From NCBI GenBank assembly GCA_032718475.1, contig JAUCBJ010008252.1, positions 1 to 51,527 of the forward strand: 51,527 nt of DNA. Reading direction: 5' to 3'. The stretch is from Nemertoderma westbladi (taxonomy: Eukaryota > Xenacoelomorpha > Nemertodermatida > Nemertodermatidae). The notes under the pieces are model-generated. The model was not told where the DNA came from and ran no database searches. It saw nothing but the letters and a program-made list of their open reading frames with translations. Both the position numbers and the translations under genes were made by a program. Shown one piece after another: positions 1 through 11,700 of this stretch (the stretch's first letter is position 1; every line of letters starts with the position of its first letter).

Positions 1-1106
1 GTACTGTCCGGGGGTTGATTGGGGTAGGCAGCGACGCCCGCTCGCCTAAATATAAACTCATTATAATATGGATAAACTCATATATAGCAGATATGACGGA
101 GTTGATAGAAGATGGTCTTGGTATCGGGGAGCGATATACTCTACTTTTACAAGCGTTTGTTGATAGCTTAATACGCGGCGACGTTAGCCCAACTGCTGCG
201 GAGGACGATGGTCGTTATATCGAACCGCCAATGTCCCAAGAGCAGCTCGCGCGAGTTGGACTATAGAAAATTCGCTGCTCGATATACGCAGCGTAATGGT
301 ACGTATATGGGCTTCTTAACTACTGATCATCCTATCGATTTACACAATACGGACTATGTCGACTATATATCCTGCCCAGCGGAGTCGGAACCATAAACTG
401 AAATTCGAATGCGAAAATTCTATTCGAAATCGGCTCGAAAGAAAAGACATTAAAGAAACAAATAAACGCGGTAACTCCAACATATATTTGGAATTCTTGA
501 TAGAAGCATTGTAACAACAAATAAATATCATCCGCGTTTCCCCTACCAGACGTGCGTCTTTGGTATTATTACGGTAAATGCCCTAGACCCAGCCAATAAA
601 CGGAAAGACATAAACATCCACGGAAACGTTGTGTTAAACACAGTTGTGTTCGTTATATTTACTGGAGTTTCGAGCGAAACTTGTTTGACGTATCACCTAT
701 GCTCACTCGGCTCTAACGATCCTAGAGTAAACCTACGATCAGAGTCCCGGAATACTCGGTCAAACCTCCTCATTCCTTAGTTGGACCTCAGACCTGCGAT
801 CCTGGTGGTGTCGCGGATCCTCGCGGACGGTATTCACTGTTCAAGATCTAGTGCTACCCTAACAATTAATCGGTAACACTCCGACAGTGATTTCTAGCTA
901 GCCGCCCATCTTACCTAGCCGGATTATGACGCAGACACCTAATATCACTATCCAACCGTATGGTCGTCCCGTTTAACGCGATACAACCCTTCATCAAGGT
1001 GAAGGAGAGCGTTGTACGAAACGAGTTAAACGCTATTCTATAAAGATCAAAAAAGAAACCTGCGTTTGTTCAGATAAACGTAAGTTATAACAGTAAGTCC
1101 AATCGA
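1..1106. other. Intergenic DNA, no recognised gene
   Basis: No gene is recognised here. Two short plus-strand open stretches (93-266 and 208-396) overlap in different frames and could be remains of one reading frame broken by a shift, but neither resembles a family I know. The rest (about 400-1100) has stop codons in all frames and no clear repeat structure. Confidence 0.4.
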
Positions 1107-1421
1107 TAAACGAATTGGCCTTATCTCAGTTCGATTGGGAAATCTCGAATCTCAAAGAAGATATCAAGCTTAGAAAACCCTATTCTCTGCGAGAGTTTTG
1201 GACGAACGTATCCCATGACAAGCGGAGGAAAATCAGCTCGAGGAGAAGCATATCGAAATGGACGAGACACCGACCGTAAACCCAAACCTTCTAATGCAAT
1301 CATATTGCACCCTTCACCCAGGAGTTATGGCCCTCCTAGTAAAGTGGCTCCCCCTAAAGAGAAAAAGACTCTGGCTAACTTTAAAAAACTGCGTAAACGC
1401 CGTCCGCGCAAGAAAGACTAA
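1107..1421 (+). other. Open stretch ending in a basic tail, unrecognised
   Basis: This frame is open for about 104 codons after a stop at 1104-1106; the first in-frame ATG is at 1215. The encoded peptide is proline- and lysine-rich and ends in a strongly basic tail (KKLRKRRPRKKD), as in nuclear or nucleic-acid-binding proteins. No family is recognised. It could be the last exon of a gene, a relic of a mobile element, or chance. It has no visible promoter and no coding neighbours. Confidence 0.15.
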
Positions 1422-1424
1422 CTG

Positions 1425-3266
1425 TTTAGAGTATTTATGTATATTAGAAATTGTGATTTTGTATATTTTATAGACTTAAATCCCATTTTCTGGGAGCGGT
1501 GTAAAAGCTTTTGTGGGATAACTGATTCGTTTGCCTTGTTAACCAGTTCCCCCCCAGGCGCTGAATACTCTAAAAGGGGATCTATAACTCGAATAGCGCA
1601 AGCTACCGGCTGATTGGCTGATTTGCTGTGCGAAGGGATCTGGGCTACGTTTGATTGTCCAACCAGCTTGGGAAAGTTGCCCCACAGCCCTGCTTCTGTA
1701 TCTGCCAATAGGATTTGAGTTGATTTTGATTTCGACCTATCACAGATCTACTGAACTGAATTTTCCTATCTGTATGCTCTTTCTCTGTGGTGGGTGGAAG
1801 CCTTTGTAAATAAGGTTATTCTTATCAGTTTTTTAGTGTTGTTTTGTGATTCTAAGCCAGGAAGAGAGCGGCTTTGGAATTTTATGCTCTTTCTCTGTGC
1901 CTTACACTAGTAGGCTTAATTATAAGGACATATATCCGTTATCATAACAATCAATCCTTAACAATCCAACCCAAACTGATGACTGATTGTCACAACTCAT
2001 GCAACTCAACATACCTAATCAAACATACCTGTGCATACTTTTATATTGTTATACTGCTATTTACTGTCAGTTCTTCATAATATGGTTGATGAATTATTAT
2101 ATTTGGAATAACGATAAATAACCCCGAAACCCAATATTCTTGATATACCGAAGGTAAGAGAGAAAGGTTACATATAACGATTGTGACTTATGTTAAAGTG
2201 GTTTGAAGTGAATCTAATGTTATTTGATAGACCCTACATGAGTCGGTCCGTGTTCCTTTTATATATAACTAAAATCAGTGAAGATTGGCAGATCAGTGTG
2301 CAGTATTGTGCAGCATTGTGTATGAGTGAGACTGATAACGAAGCATTTCCTAAAGAATGCGCCATATATGTGAATTATAACTAAGCCATATCGTTGTGAG
2401 TAGTTTAAGTCATAACTCTGTTTGTATAGATAGAGCGCCACGTCCTAAAGGAACTGTTAATATTCCCCGAAGGTGAATAATATTGTCAGAGATTATATAA
2501 TACTGTCAGTCGAATAATACATTAGGCTTACATAGCAATAAAATTAAGCCGTCGAACCCAATCTCCCGGGTATATCCAGCGGGTGAATGATCGCGCACAG
2601 ATTGGTTTCGACTAGTGTAGTGAATTAAATACTTGTCATAGGCTAAAGGTGATTTATTATCTAGAAGACATCCTAATTTGGCGGGTTAAACTGCCAAAGG
2701 TCTGAAAGCGCGAACAAAGGTATACTTATTAGTTAGGACCTACTAATTATCAACTATGTAAATATAAAACAATATTTCGCACCCGCCAGTGTCGGACAAG
2801 TCTGCATTTCTGTGTGGAAGTTGTTGAAAGTGAACATATCTCTTCGGCAAGCCGTTCACCAAGTCTTCATCTTAAAATAAGAGATGGTATCGCAGCGACC
2901 ATCAAGGAACCCTCAGTTTTTGTGTTTGTAAATGATTTGATTAATGCATATTTTTATTTATTTTCGCTTGTAATTTATGTTTAAATGCGTTGAGTAGATT
3001 ACTGATAGTCGTGTCGTTCTACAGTTCTACAGAGTCAATCTAATAAAGTTACTGTCGTATAGGAATGGAGGAACCAATCTGTTCTGAATTGCGACTTACA
3101 TTAATTGCTTATCTATCGAATAACTACTGACTAATATAAATGAGTTACATACAGTCTTCAAGTTATATTGTTGATCATTCTATTATTACATAGTTAATGA
3201 GTCTATATAATAACTATAAGCTGCATACTGTAATACAGCTTCATTGGGAACTCTAATCCGGTTTAA
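1425..3266. other. AT-rich intergenic DNA
   Basis: I see no gene in this stretch. A minus-strand frame at 1418-1708 is open for 96 codons and reads smoothly, which may mark a decayed repeat, but I cannot name it. A short phrase around 'atgctctttctctgtg' occurs twice (near 1768 and 1884). The remainder is AT-rich with frequent stops. Confidence 0.4.
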
Positions 3267-3267
3267 C

Positions 3268-4030
3268 AACACAATTACACCGCCACAACTCTCATCACCT
3301 AAGATATTTGGGAGATCAGCCGCATCTTCAAGGCCAGTGTCATTTGTGTCTCGAAAAAGTCAAGGGCTGCCTAGTGATCAGTGCCCACCATGTTTATTCA
3401 CTCCATGAGGCTGTCGTAGCACATAATTGTGCACTGGCTGGTCCTCAAGGCGGAAGCAATCTCCTGCAAAGCAGAGGCGGCTCCGTTCAAGTGTCAACCT
3501 TGGGGGGACTAATATTGTATATTGTCTGGTTGGAGATGTGTGCATTGTACTTGAAACAATTCATTAATCCTACAGTATCTGTGTGGGTATCATTCTTGTA
3601 CATATATGTGTCATCAAGAGATTTGGTGTCCTCGGCACTTTAGCAGTAAGAGGCCAGCTTGAGCTCCAATTTAAGAGTACTGGTTCTACTACTGCTCTAA
3701 ATTATCCAACCTGAAGATTCTAATGCATTATAATATGTGACATCAAAATCCTGGGCAGCCCATTCAATGCTGGTGCTGCCCATGTGCCAATGTCTCTCCA
3801 TGTGTCAACTCCAACTGACTTCAGAATCAATGATCCCAAGTAGGAGAAGTCATTCTCATACTTAAGAACACCAACACTTGAGCTTATAGCTCATATGATT
3901 AGCAGCCTGTTCTAATGAGCCGTTGGGCTCTCTCTAGTGATTCTGAGACTATTACTAAGACATCAGCAAAGTCTAGGTAAGTTAAGTGCTTGGCTGGATT
4001 TCCTCGACTTATTGTCGATGATCTCTTTGA
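3268..4030 (-). mobile_element. Decayed LINE fragment, copy A (RT to C-terminus)
   Basis: This minus-strand stretch is a broken non-LTR retrotransposon. Around 3985-3905 the minus strand reads HLTYLDFADVLVIVSESLE, matching the LINE reverse transcriptase block that normally reads LDFADD; here the second catalytic Asp is Val. Toward 3640-3300 the DNA aligns by eye with copies B (15345-15900) and C (16612-17340), whose minus strand encodes the post-RT C-terminal region. Many stops and frameshifts mean it is not functional. The three fragments clearly belong to one family. Confidence 0.7.
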
Positions 4031-4919
4031 CTTCGACAACGAGCACGGCGCCCTTATTAATGGCAGACGCTGCTGGGGAAGTACCCAGTGAGAACCAAAG
4101 ACTGAGTTCAACGAACCAGAAGGAAGACGGTACAACACCGAACGGACTGGACGATCGCAACGAATCGAAACTATAACGACGAGTTGCGGTACGGCATCGA
4201 ACTATAGACGGTTATCAGGACGAGCGTAGCGAGTACATACTTTAACACAAACTTTAACGAACATGAGCGACACAGACAGAACACCCAATTTAGTTAATTA
4301 AAAGTAGCAATAGTGAAAGGGAATGGTATTGTAGAGTCAGAAATTAATGAGAAACAGGAGAGATTAGATAGAGGATTTAGCCATAATAATCCTAAAGAGA
4401 GAACAAGAGAAAGATGAGAGAGAAAGAGCACATAAAGAAGAGAGGAGAAGAGCGTTGCCGTAAGAGAGCACGAGAGAGGCATGAACGACGTGAGCAGCTT
4501 CAATAAATCTCTTAAGGTTGGAGAATAACTGTAGTGCGATGGACGTAATATCGACGGAGACACTTTTTTTAAACGCTTGTAGCTAAAGATTGAAAGCGGA
4601 AATAAAAATTCTGGCTCACTCACTACAGGTCCGGATTAATGACTTGGCGGCCCGGGTGCACTTTTGACTTTTTCACTAGCGCTCGGAAAAGTGTTTTTAC
4701 ACCAACAAATAACTTTCATTCCAATAGTCTCACATTTGTGGAAGGGAATAGAATACCGGTGGTACGCTCTAATTCAATATACTGATATAAAGATAGGCCC
4801 TCCAGCCCTCTGATCAGTCTGATCTGATTAATAATAAATTAATATTATAATAAAATAAAAATGTTACTTTAATTTCAAATTTAATATTGATAACCTAATT
4901 AATAATTCAATCATCAATT
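4031..4919. other. Intergenic DNA upstream of the ECH1-like gene
   Basis: No gene is seen. Short open frames at 3937-4176 (+) and 4294-4623 (-) have low-complexity content and no recognisable family. A segment at about 4556-4612 (beginning agacactttttttaaacgc) resembles one at 8430-8490, so it is a dispersed repeat. The last 120 bases before the ECH1 start codon are extremely AT-rich and may include its promoter; no definite TATA box can be assigned. Confidence 0.4.
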
Positions 4920-5891
4920 ATGTTGATTGTTAAAACCCCATTTCGACGATGCCTCCACTGCACCGGTATCAGTAAAGTGAACCGAAACGTAACTGGATTC
5001 GGTTCCTCCCCGACCTACAGCCCAGGTCTACCGGTACCGGCGCGGTTTAATTGTACAGGAACTCGCGATTACTCGTTCGCTACGTTGGACGTGAGCCGAC
5101 CGGCGTCCTACGTAGCGCACGTACGGCTAAACCGCGCGGAGAAACGCAACGCATTGAGCGTAAAAGTGTTCGAGGAAATCCGCGAGTGTTTCTCCGAGTT
5201 GGGGAAGGACAATAAATGCCGAGCGGTGGTACTGAGTGGGGAGGGACTGGCTTTCTCCTCGGGGATCGATTTGTCTGCGTTGGGAGCGATCGCTACGGGT
5301 ACAGCGGAGTTGGAACCAGGGCGACGTTGGTTCGCTATGCGGGGAATCGTTGGCGAGTTCCAGGAGTCGATAAACGCCGTGGAGGAGTGCCCGAAACCGG
5401 TGGTTGTATCGGTGCACGGTGCGTGCGTAGGGGCGGCGGTGGACCTGGTAACGGCGTGCGACGTCCGATACGCGTCGCTAGACGCTTGGTTCCAAGTCAA
5501 GGAAGTCGAGATGGGGTTAGCGGCGGACTTAGGGACCTTACAGCGGTTGCCCAAGGTAACGGGTAACCATAGCTGGGCCCGGGAAGTCTGTTACACTGCG
5601 AGGAGGTTCGACTCCAAGGAGGCCAGGGACTTTAATTTAATTAGCAGACTGGAGGCGGATGCGGAGGCCTCGTTGGCCGCTGCGATGGAGACAGCCAATA
5701 GGATCGCAGCGTTGTCGCCGGTAGCGGTTCAGGGAACTAAAATAAGTCTGCTTTATAGTCAGGATCGCACTGTTGAGGAGGGGATGAGACACGTACTCAA
5801 TATGAATGGTGGTCTTCTCCAAAGCGAAGATACAATCATCTCCTTCCAAAGCGCAATGGCTAAAACAAAGCCAGAGTTCAACGACCTGTAG
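4920..5891 (+). CDS. ECH1: Delta(3,5)-delta(2,4)-dienoyl-CoA isomerase, ECH1-like, intronless
   Basis: A 323-residue member of the crotonase (enoyl-CoA hydratase/isomerase) fold. It matches animal ECH1, which shifts double bonds of 3,5-dienoyl-CoAs to 2,4-dienoyl-CoAs during oxidation of unsaturated fatty acids in mitochondria and peroxisomes. Residues 1-50 are basic, hydroxylated and poor in acidic residues, consistent with a mitochondrial presequence. The crotonase core runs from about 55 to 300, with HVRLNRAEKRNAL at 67-79, the oxyanion-hole segment FSSGIDLSALG at 112-122 and HGACVGAAVDLVTACDVRY at 166-184. Asp175, Glu195 and Asp203 align with the three acidic active-site residues described for rat ECH1 (176, 196, 204). 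The C-terminus ends NDL, not the peroxisomal SKL of the mammalian protein. Length is normal. There is no intron, and the gene is GC-richer than its AT-rich flanks. It converges on the NYN gene. Confidence 0.93.
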   Translation: MLIVKTPFRRCLHCTGISKVNRNVTGFGSSPTYSPGLPVPARFNCTGTRDYSFATLDVSRPASYVAHVRLNRAEKRNALSVKVFEEIRECFSELGKDNKCRAVVLSGEGLAFSSGIDLSALGAIATGTAELEPGRRWFAMRGIVGEFQESINAVEECPKPVVVSVHGACVGAAVDLVTACDVRYASLDAWFQVKEVEMGLAADLGTLQRLPKVTGNHSWAREVCYTARRFDSKEARDFNLISRLEADAEASLAAAMETANRIAALSPVAVQGTKISLLYSQDRTVEEGMRHVLNMNGGLLQSEDTIISFQSAMAKTKPEFNDL

Positions 5892-7023
5892 GTCAATTCA
5901 TCCCCTGACTGATTAATCAGTATTTATTTATAGTTTAATTTGTTTACGTTTTCTATCAGCCTCTATTATGTCGGAATCTGAAATATTTAAATACTCCGCT
6001 GGTTTTAGAGTTTCAAATTAATATAATAATCTCAATAGATTTAACAATACAATATTACTTTGTATTACAATGATAACAATAATTATGCAATATGGATTTG
6101 TGTTGTAATTTATAAAGCTTTGTATTTTGACGGCATTTTCAAAATGACCCAAGCGCAAAATTTTCAAAATTATTTTTATGGGTTTAATTAAATTATACAG
6201 ACTTAAGTTCGTCCATTGTGACTTAAGTTCGGTTAAACCAAAGGTATGTCCCCAAACACCGATCCTACTTTTTTAATATTCCAAATGCCACAAAATTTTT
6301 CCAAATATGTTTTTTTATTTAAATCGCATAAATTGAAGCAATAAAATAGTCCCAAACGACAGGGTTGATAAGGTATCACAATGGATGGCCCCATTATTTA
6401 AACCAATGAATGAATGAGGCAGGAAGCTTGTTTCCTATTGGTGGATGACTTTACTTTACTTTACTTACAATCCCATGGTGAATATTATATTGTACTGCAC
6501 TCACTATGTATTGGATGTGGTTAAATTCCCATTAATCTTGTAATAATTGTGAATAAAATAAAAAAACTGTAAATTTATCCTAATATATTTATCAGAATAA
6601 ACGAAAACGTGTCGTAAACAGAATTAGAATATTAAAACATTATTTTCTCGGTAATGAACAATTTGGATTTCAGATGGGGGTGGGGGGCTTAGCAGAGTAA
6701 ACTGCTCTTTGGATAAAATTTCACACATCGCACGAATTGTGATTGTGATTTGTCTGCTTATACGTCGCGGCGGCGACAGAATCCATATACTGAGAGGCCA
6801 ACCTCGGGGGCGCTCAGTATACGTGCAGGTTGGGGGTGCCGGCGGTACGCAACACACCAGGTGTACCTGGCCCGGTCATTACGGCCTTGGGTCAGAGGAC
6901 GCGGGGGGGGGGGGGGGGACGTCTTTCGACGCAATAAATATTATTCCCTATCCGAGGGAAATTAGACCCAAATAAGAGCTGATTACTCCCTAAATTATAA
7001 CTGGTACTTGTTATATTGACTTT
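5892..7023. other. Intergenic 3' flank of ECH1
   Basis: No gene is seen. A canonical AATAAA lies at 6340-6345, about 450 bases past the ECH1 stop, and further A-rich candidates lie near 6551. A TTTAC-type repeat (about 6450-6467) resembles the tail of the SINE at 40855-41115 and may mark a SINE remnant. A run of 16 G occupies 6903-6918. Open frames at 6624-6975 cross this low-complexity tract and are not convincing genes. Confidence 0.45.
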
Positions 7024-7134
7024 AATTTATTGTTTTGGTTAGAATAACGTGCCACTGTAAACCTGCTCCTTTCTCTAAATTTGAAATTTAACATTGAGGC
7101 GGGATATTAATTCGTTGAGATTAGATTTGCGTCC
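7024..7134 (+). repeat. Dispersed repeat R1, plus copy
   Basis: About 110 bases beginning atttattgttttggttaga match, by eye at high identity, the reverse complement of 42001-42112. A shorter diverged copy sits at 19727-19795. Both full copies have a long G/C homopolymer nearby, suggesting an unclassified short interspersed element. Confidence 0.6.
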
Positions 7135-7144
7135 AGTCAGTTAG

Positions 7145-7730
7145 CCTCAATATCGGCCTCCGTGCCTCAATATCGGCCTCCGTGCCTCATTATCGGCCTC
7201 CGTGCCTCAATATCGGCCTCCGTACCTCAATATCGGTCTCCGTGCCTCAATATCGGCCTCCGTGCCTCAATATCGGCCTCCGTGCCTCAATATCGGCCTC
7301 CGTGCCTCATTATCGGCCTCCGTGCCTCAATATCGGTCTCCGTACCTCAATATCGGTCACAGTGCCTCAATATCGGCCTCCGTGTGCCTCATTATCGGCC
7401 TCCGTGCCTCAATATCGGCCTCCGTGCCTCAATATCGGCCTCCGTGCCTCAATATCGGCCTCCGTGCCTCAATATCGGCCTCCGTGCCTCAATATCGGCC
7501 TCCGTGCCTCAATATCGGTATCCGTGCCTCAATATCGGTCACCGTGCCTCAATATCGGCCTCCGTGCCTCATTATCGGCCTCCGTGCCTCAATATCGGTC
7601 TCCGTGCCTCAATATCGGCCTCCGTGCCTCATTATCGGCCTCCGTGCCTCAATATCGGCCTCCGTGCCTCAATATCGGCCTCCGTGCCTCAATATCGGCC
7701 TCCGTGCCTCAATATCGGCCTCCGTGCATT
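7145..7730 (+). repeat. 20-bp tandem array, about 29 copies
   Basis: The unit is cctcaatatcggcctccgtg, with scattered substitutions (aa/at, ggcc/ggtc, gtgcc/gtacc) and one 2-base insertion near 7383. Because 20 is not a multiple of 3 and the unit has no stop in any forward frame, all three plus frames are open across the array. This gives false ORFs of 176-239 codons. It lies between the convergent 3' ends of the ECH1 and NYN genes. Confidence 0.95.
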
Positions 7731-8783
7731 AATAACGGGACGCCATCGCAAATAAAAATGGAATCCCGGGACGTTCAGTGCGAATCGCTACGGATAGTGG
7801 CTGGACAGATTGTAGAGAAGTCGCCTACAAGTATTGTTTGTCTCCCAACCCAATACCTAAACGTGGCGAAATATATTGTGTCGTGTTATAATAAATTATA
7901 ATGAAATATACAACAATATAAAATATTACTCTATATGTAAAAACCTCTAAATAATTAGATCACTGATCGTAAATGAGCTTAATGGGTCTCTATTTATAAA
8001 TTTACAATAATATACAAAATATTATCCAGACCAGAAATTGGTATTAAATATTAACCATAATTATAAAATTATAAAATAATGTATATAGGTGGTAGGAATA
8101 TGGATTGGAATATATATATAGTGTCTTAATAGAGATCTCATACCCCGGGCTAATTCGGCTACAAATATTAATGAAATCATATGAATTAGAAAATAGACGC
8201 AGCTGGTAATAAAATACGGTCTAGAGTTGAAACAGAGATTTGTTACTTATCTCTGATCTCTGGATTCTCCGGGCAATGTTTTGGTCTCTGGTTCCCGGAT
8301 ATCTCAGCTGTTTCTCAACGAAATTCAGATATTATTACATATTTCGAATCCTTTCAACGTAAGCTTTCTAATGATATGAAAAAAAATACGGCTAAATGTG
8401 AAGAATGGCAATGAATGCGAATTCGCAAAAGACACTTTTTTAAAACGCTTATAAAAAATTTAAAGGTAAAATCGAAAATTCCGTGACAACCACGGTGAGT
8501 TGAACTAGTTGTGTTTCAAATTTCAAGCAATACGATAAAGATTTGTAGAAAAATCTGGGAACCTTGTCATCGGAAAATGACACTATATTACGGCTCATGG
8601 TGCACATCGCTGGTGAAAACTGGATATATTTAACATTGTAAAGACTTCAAGCAAATTAAAAACAATTTGCATAGCTATATTTTCTAACAATCTCGCACAT
8701 TTTGAGTGTCGAACTTGGGCGGAATATCGTTATACTTGAATTGCACCACATGACGGTAGCCAAACATTCATAATTAAAATAAA
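7731..8783. other. Intergenic DNA between convergent genes
   Basis: No gene is seen. It is AT-rich with frequent stops in all frames. The segment at 8430-8490 is related to 4556-4612, a dispersed repeat. If the NYN gene is spliced beyond 8798 (see that entry), an additional 3' exon could lie here, but none is evident. Confidence 0.4.
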
Positions 8784-11700
8784 TTACGTGTACATACCCT
8801 TAAACTCATCCGATGCAAACACTATGTCAGTTAACTCTGTCTGGTCAGTAACGCCGGGACATTTACTCAAAATACCTTGGATATCGACCCCGGGGAACGT
8901 TGTCTGCATGTCAGTAATGAATCCGCGTCTAATAGCATCCGGAGTTGCCGAAGTCATCGGAATTAGTTGAGGAAACTCGATACGATTATATTGTGCCGGT
9001 TTGTTTGAACTCTGGGACGCGTAATCGTTTTGAGTTGAGATTTCGTAAATGGGAGAATTCCGCATAGGAACAGATGGAGCCACGAAATTATGAGAAAAGC
9101 TGCATTTACTCCCGTAGGAGCAGCCGGTACCGCGCGGACACGGAATGCTCCGACGAGGAACAGCCGTTCCGTACCGCAGGAACTCGTCCAATGAAGGACC
9201 GTGACGCCCCAACGGGTCGTCCGGCGGCATAAAAAGATCGTCTACGAACACGTACCCGAGAACCCGGGTCTCCGCTATCAGCTTCCACTTGCTGTTCTCG
9301 CTCGCCAAGTCCTGGAAATTATCGTTGGAGACGATAATCCCGTTGAGTTGGTCCGCGAGATTCATTATGTATCGATCGTCGTACGGATTTATTCGAGTGG
9401 ACCCAACTCGTCGTGAAGGAGTGAACACCATGACTCCCTCCCTCTCGAGTTCGAACAATATGTGCTGTTGCATGATGGTATTGTAGTGGGAAGGGCGCTC
9501 TTTTCTTCTTTGGGGAACTACAACCTTAACGTTGTGGCCCCGAGCTTCGAAGTATTGGGCAACTATTTGCAACCCGCGGCAGGAGAACACTTGACTCTTC
9601 CGTCCGTGGGCCATTGCTACGTTACTGCCGTCCACAATGATCACTCGTAATCCATCATCAAGGGTCTCATCATTATTAATGTTGTCGCGTTCGCGTTTAG
9701 GTCTGGCAGTACAATGATCTACACTATCTGTTCTGCCGTTTGGGTATGATTCTGCATGATTTGAGGGGCGATCTACAGGAAATGTAGACAAGCGAGGATT
9801 AACATGTCTTGTTGGAGGTTCGCTAACATTCGCTTGTGATTGAACTCCAATGACAGTTCCAATAGGGCGCGATTGGGTGTCCAATGCAGTGACAAAGGGG
9901 CGCAATTGGGTGTCCAAAGCAGTGACAAAGGGGCGCGATTGGGTGTCCAAAGCAGTGACAATGGGGCGCGATTGGGTGTCCAAAGCAGTGACAAAGGGGC
10001 GCAATTGGGTGTCCAAAACAGTGACAAAGGGGCGTGATTGGGTGTCCAAGGCAGTGGAAAATGGGCGCAATTGGGTGTCCAAAGCAGTGACAAAAGGGCG
10101 CGATTGGGTGTCCAAGGCAGTGGAAAAGGGGCGCAATTGGGTGTCCAATGCTGAGGGAATGGAGGATGATTGGGTGTCCTTGGCAATACCAATGAGCCGG
10201 GATTGAGTGTCCATAACATAGTCAGTGACTCTAGGGCGGGATTGAGTGTCCATGGCAGTGTCAGTGACTCTAGGGCGGGATTGAGAGTCCATGGCAGTGT
10301 CAGTGACTCTAGGGCGGGATTGAGAGTCCATGGCAGTGTCAGTGACTCTAGGGCGGGATTGAGAGTCCATGGCAGTGTCAGTGACTCTAGGGCGGGAGTG
10401 AGTGTCCATGGCAGTGCCAGTGACTCTAGGGCGGGATTGAGAGTTCATGGCAGTGTCAGTGACTCTAGGGCGGAATTGAGTGTCCATGGCAGTGTCAGTG
10501 ACTCTAGGGCGAGATTGAGAGTCCATGGCAGTGTCAGTGACTCTAGGGCAGGAGTGAGTGTCCATGGCAGTGTCAGTGACTCTAGGGCGGGATTGAGAGT
10601 CCATGGCAGTGTCAGTGACTCTAGGGCGGAATTGAGTGTCCATGGCAGTGTCAGTGACTCTAGGGCGAGATTGAGAGTCCATGGCAGTGTCAGTGACTCT
10701 AGGGCGGGATTGAGAGTCCATGGCAGTGTAAGTGACTCTAGGGCGGAATTGAGTGTCCATGGCAGTGTCAGTGACTCTAGGGCGGGATTGAGAGTCCATG
10801 GCAGTGTCAGTGACTCTAGGGCGGAATTGAGTGTCCATGGCAGTGCCAGTGACTCTAGGGCGGGATTGAGAGTCCATGGCAGTGTCTCTAGGGCGGGATT
10901 GAGTGTACATGGCATTGTCAGTGACTCTAGGGCGGGATTGAGTGTCCATGGCAGTGGCGACGGTGTCCATTGTAACATTCCGATCACCCGCAGCAGATGA
11001 TTTATGGTTTGTCGAAGTTGTCGGTTTATAAACTGTCCTTAGTGGGGGGGAATCCGTTGCTGTCCATGGTGTTGGTGTATTCCTAGTCCTCTTAGCGGAA
11101 GGTGTTCCTGCACTCTCGGCTGTCCGTAACGCGGAAGCTAAATCATTTGAGGATGTCCTAACCGGGTTGTGAGTTGGGTAAACGCTCCCGTTATCCACGG
11201 ACAACCAGGTGTCGCGCTGTGGAGTCACATTTTGCGATGGGAGTTTATCGTCAGCTCTAAATCGCGGCGGGTCCAATGGGATGAGTTCCATAGAATCGTC
11301 ATCACTGGAATCGGTTGTCTCCAGTTTGAAGAGTTCAGTCTGTTCAGAAGCCGTTCGTTGTGACTCAGTAGCGTCCGTTTCAAAGGGTTTCACGGTATCG
11401 TTATTGGCCGTTTCTATGATAGAAACTGCCGTGGCGGTTTCAATATCATCGAAACCTTCAATAAGGAAATCTGTTCCGCGAAGTTTTACTACACAGTGAG
11501 TAGCCGTCTCTAAATCCGTAATAAACTTAGTATCGGCAAGGGTAAGCAACGAACGCTCAGCCGGTACTTTAAACGAGTACTGAGTATCGCACAGAGACAG
11601 AACGTAGTGACGCGAATGTTGACATTGGGTTGACTCACCTCGAACCTGAATCCATGATTGTTCCTTAGCGACTCCTTCTGCAGTCTCAGACACGATGGTC

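Noticed and set aside
7162-7901. Three overlapping ORFs of 176-239 codons
   Set aside because: They are the three frames of the stop-free 20-bp tandem array and have no coding character beyond the repeat.
9840-11000. Plus-strand ORFs up to 276 codons opposite the NYN gene
   Set aside because: They are shadows of the coding minisatellites. The minus frame contains the recognisable NYN and zinc-finger domains.
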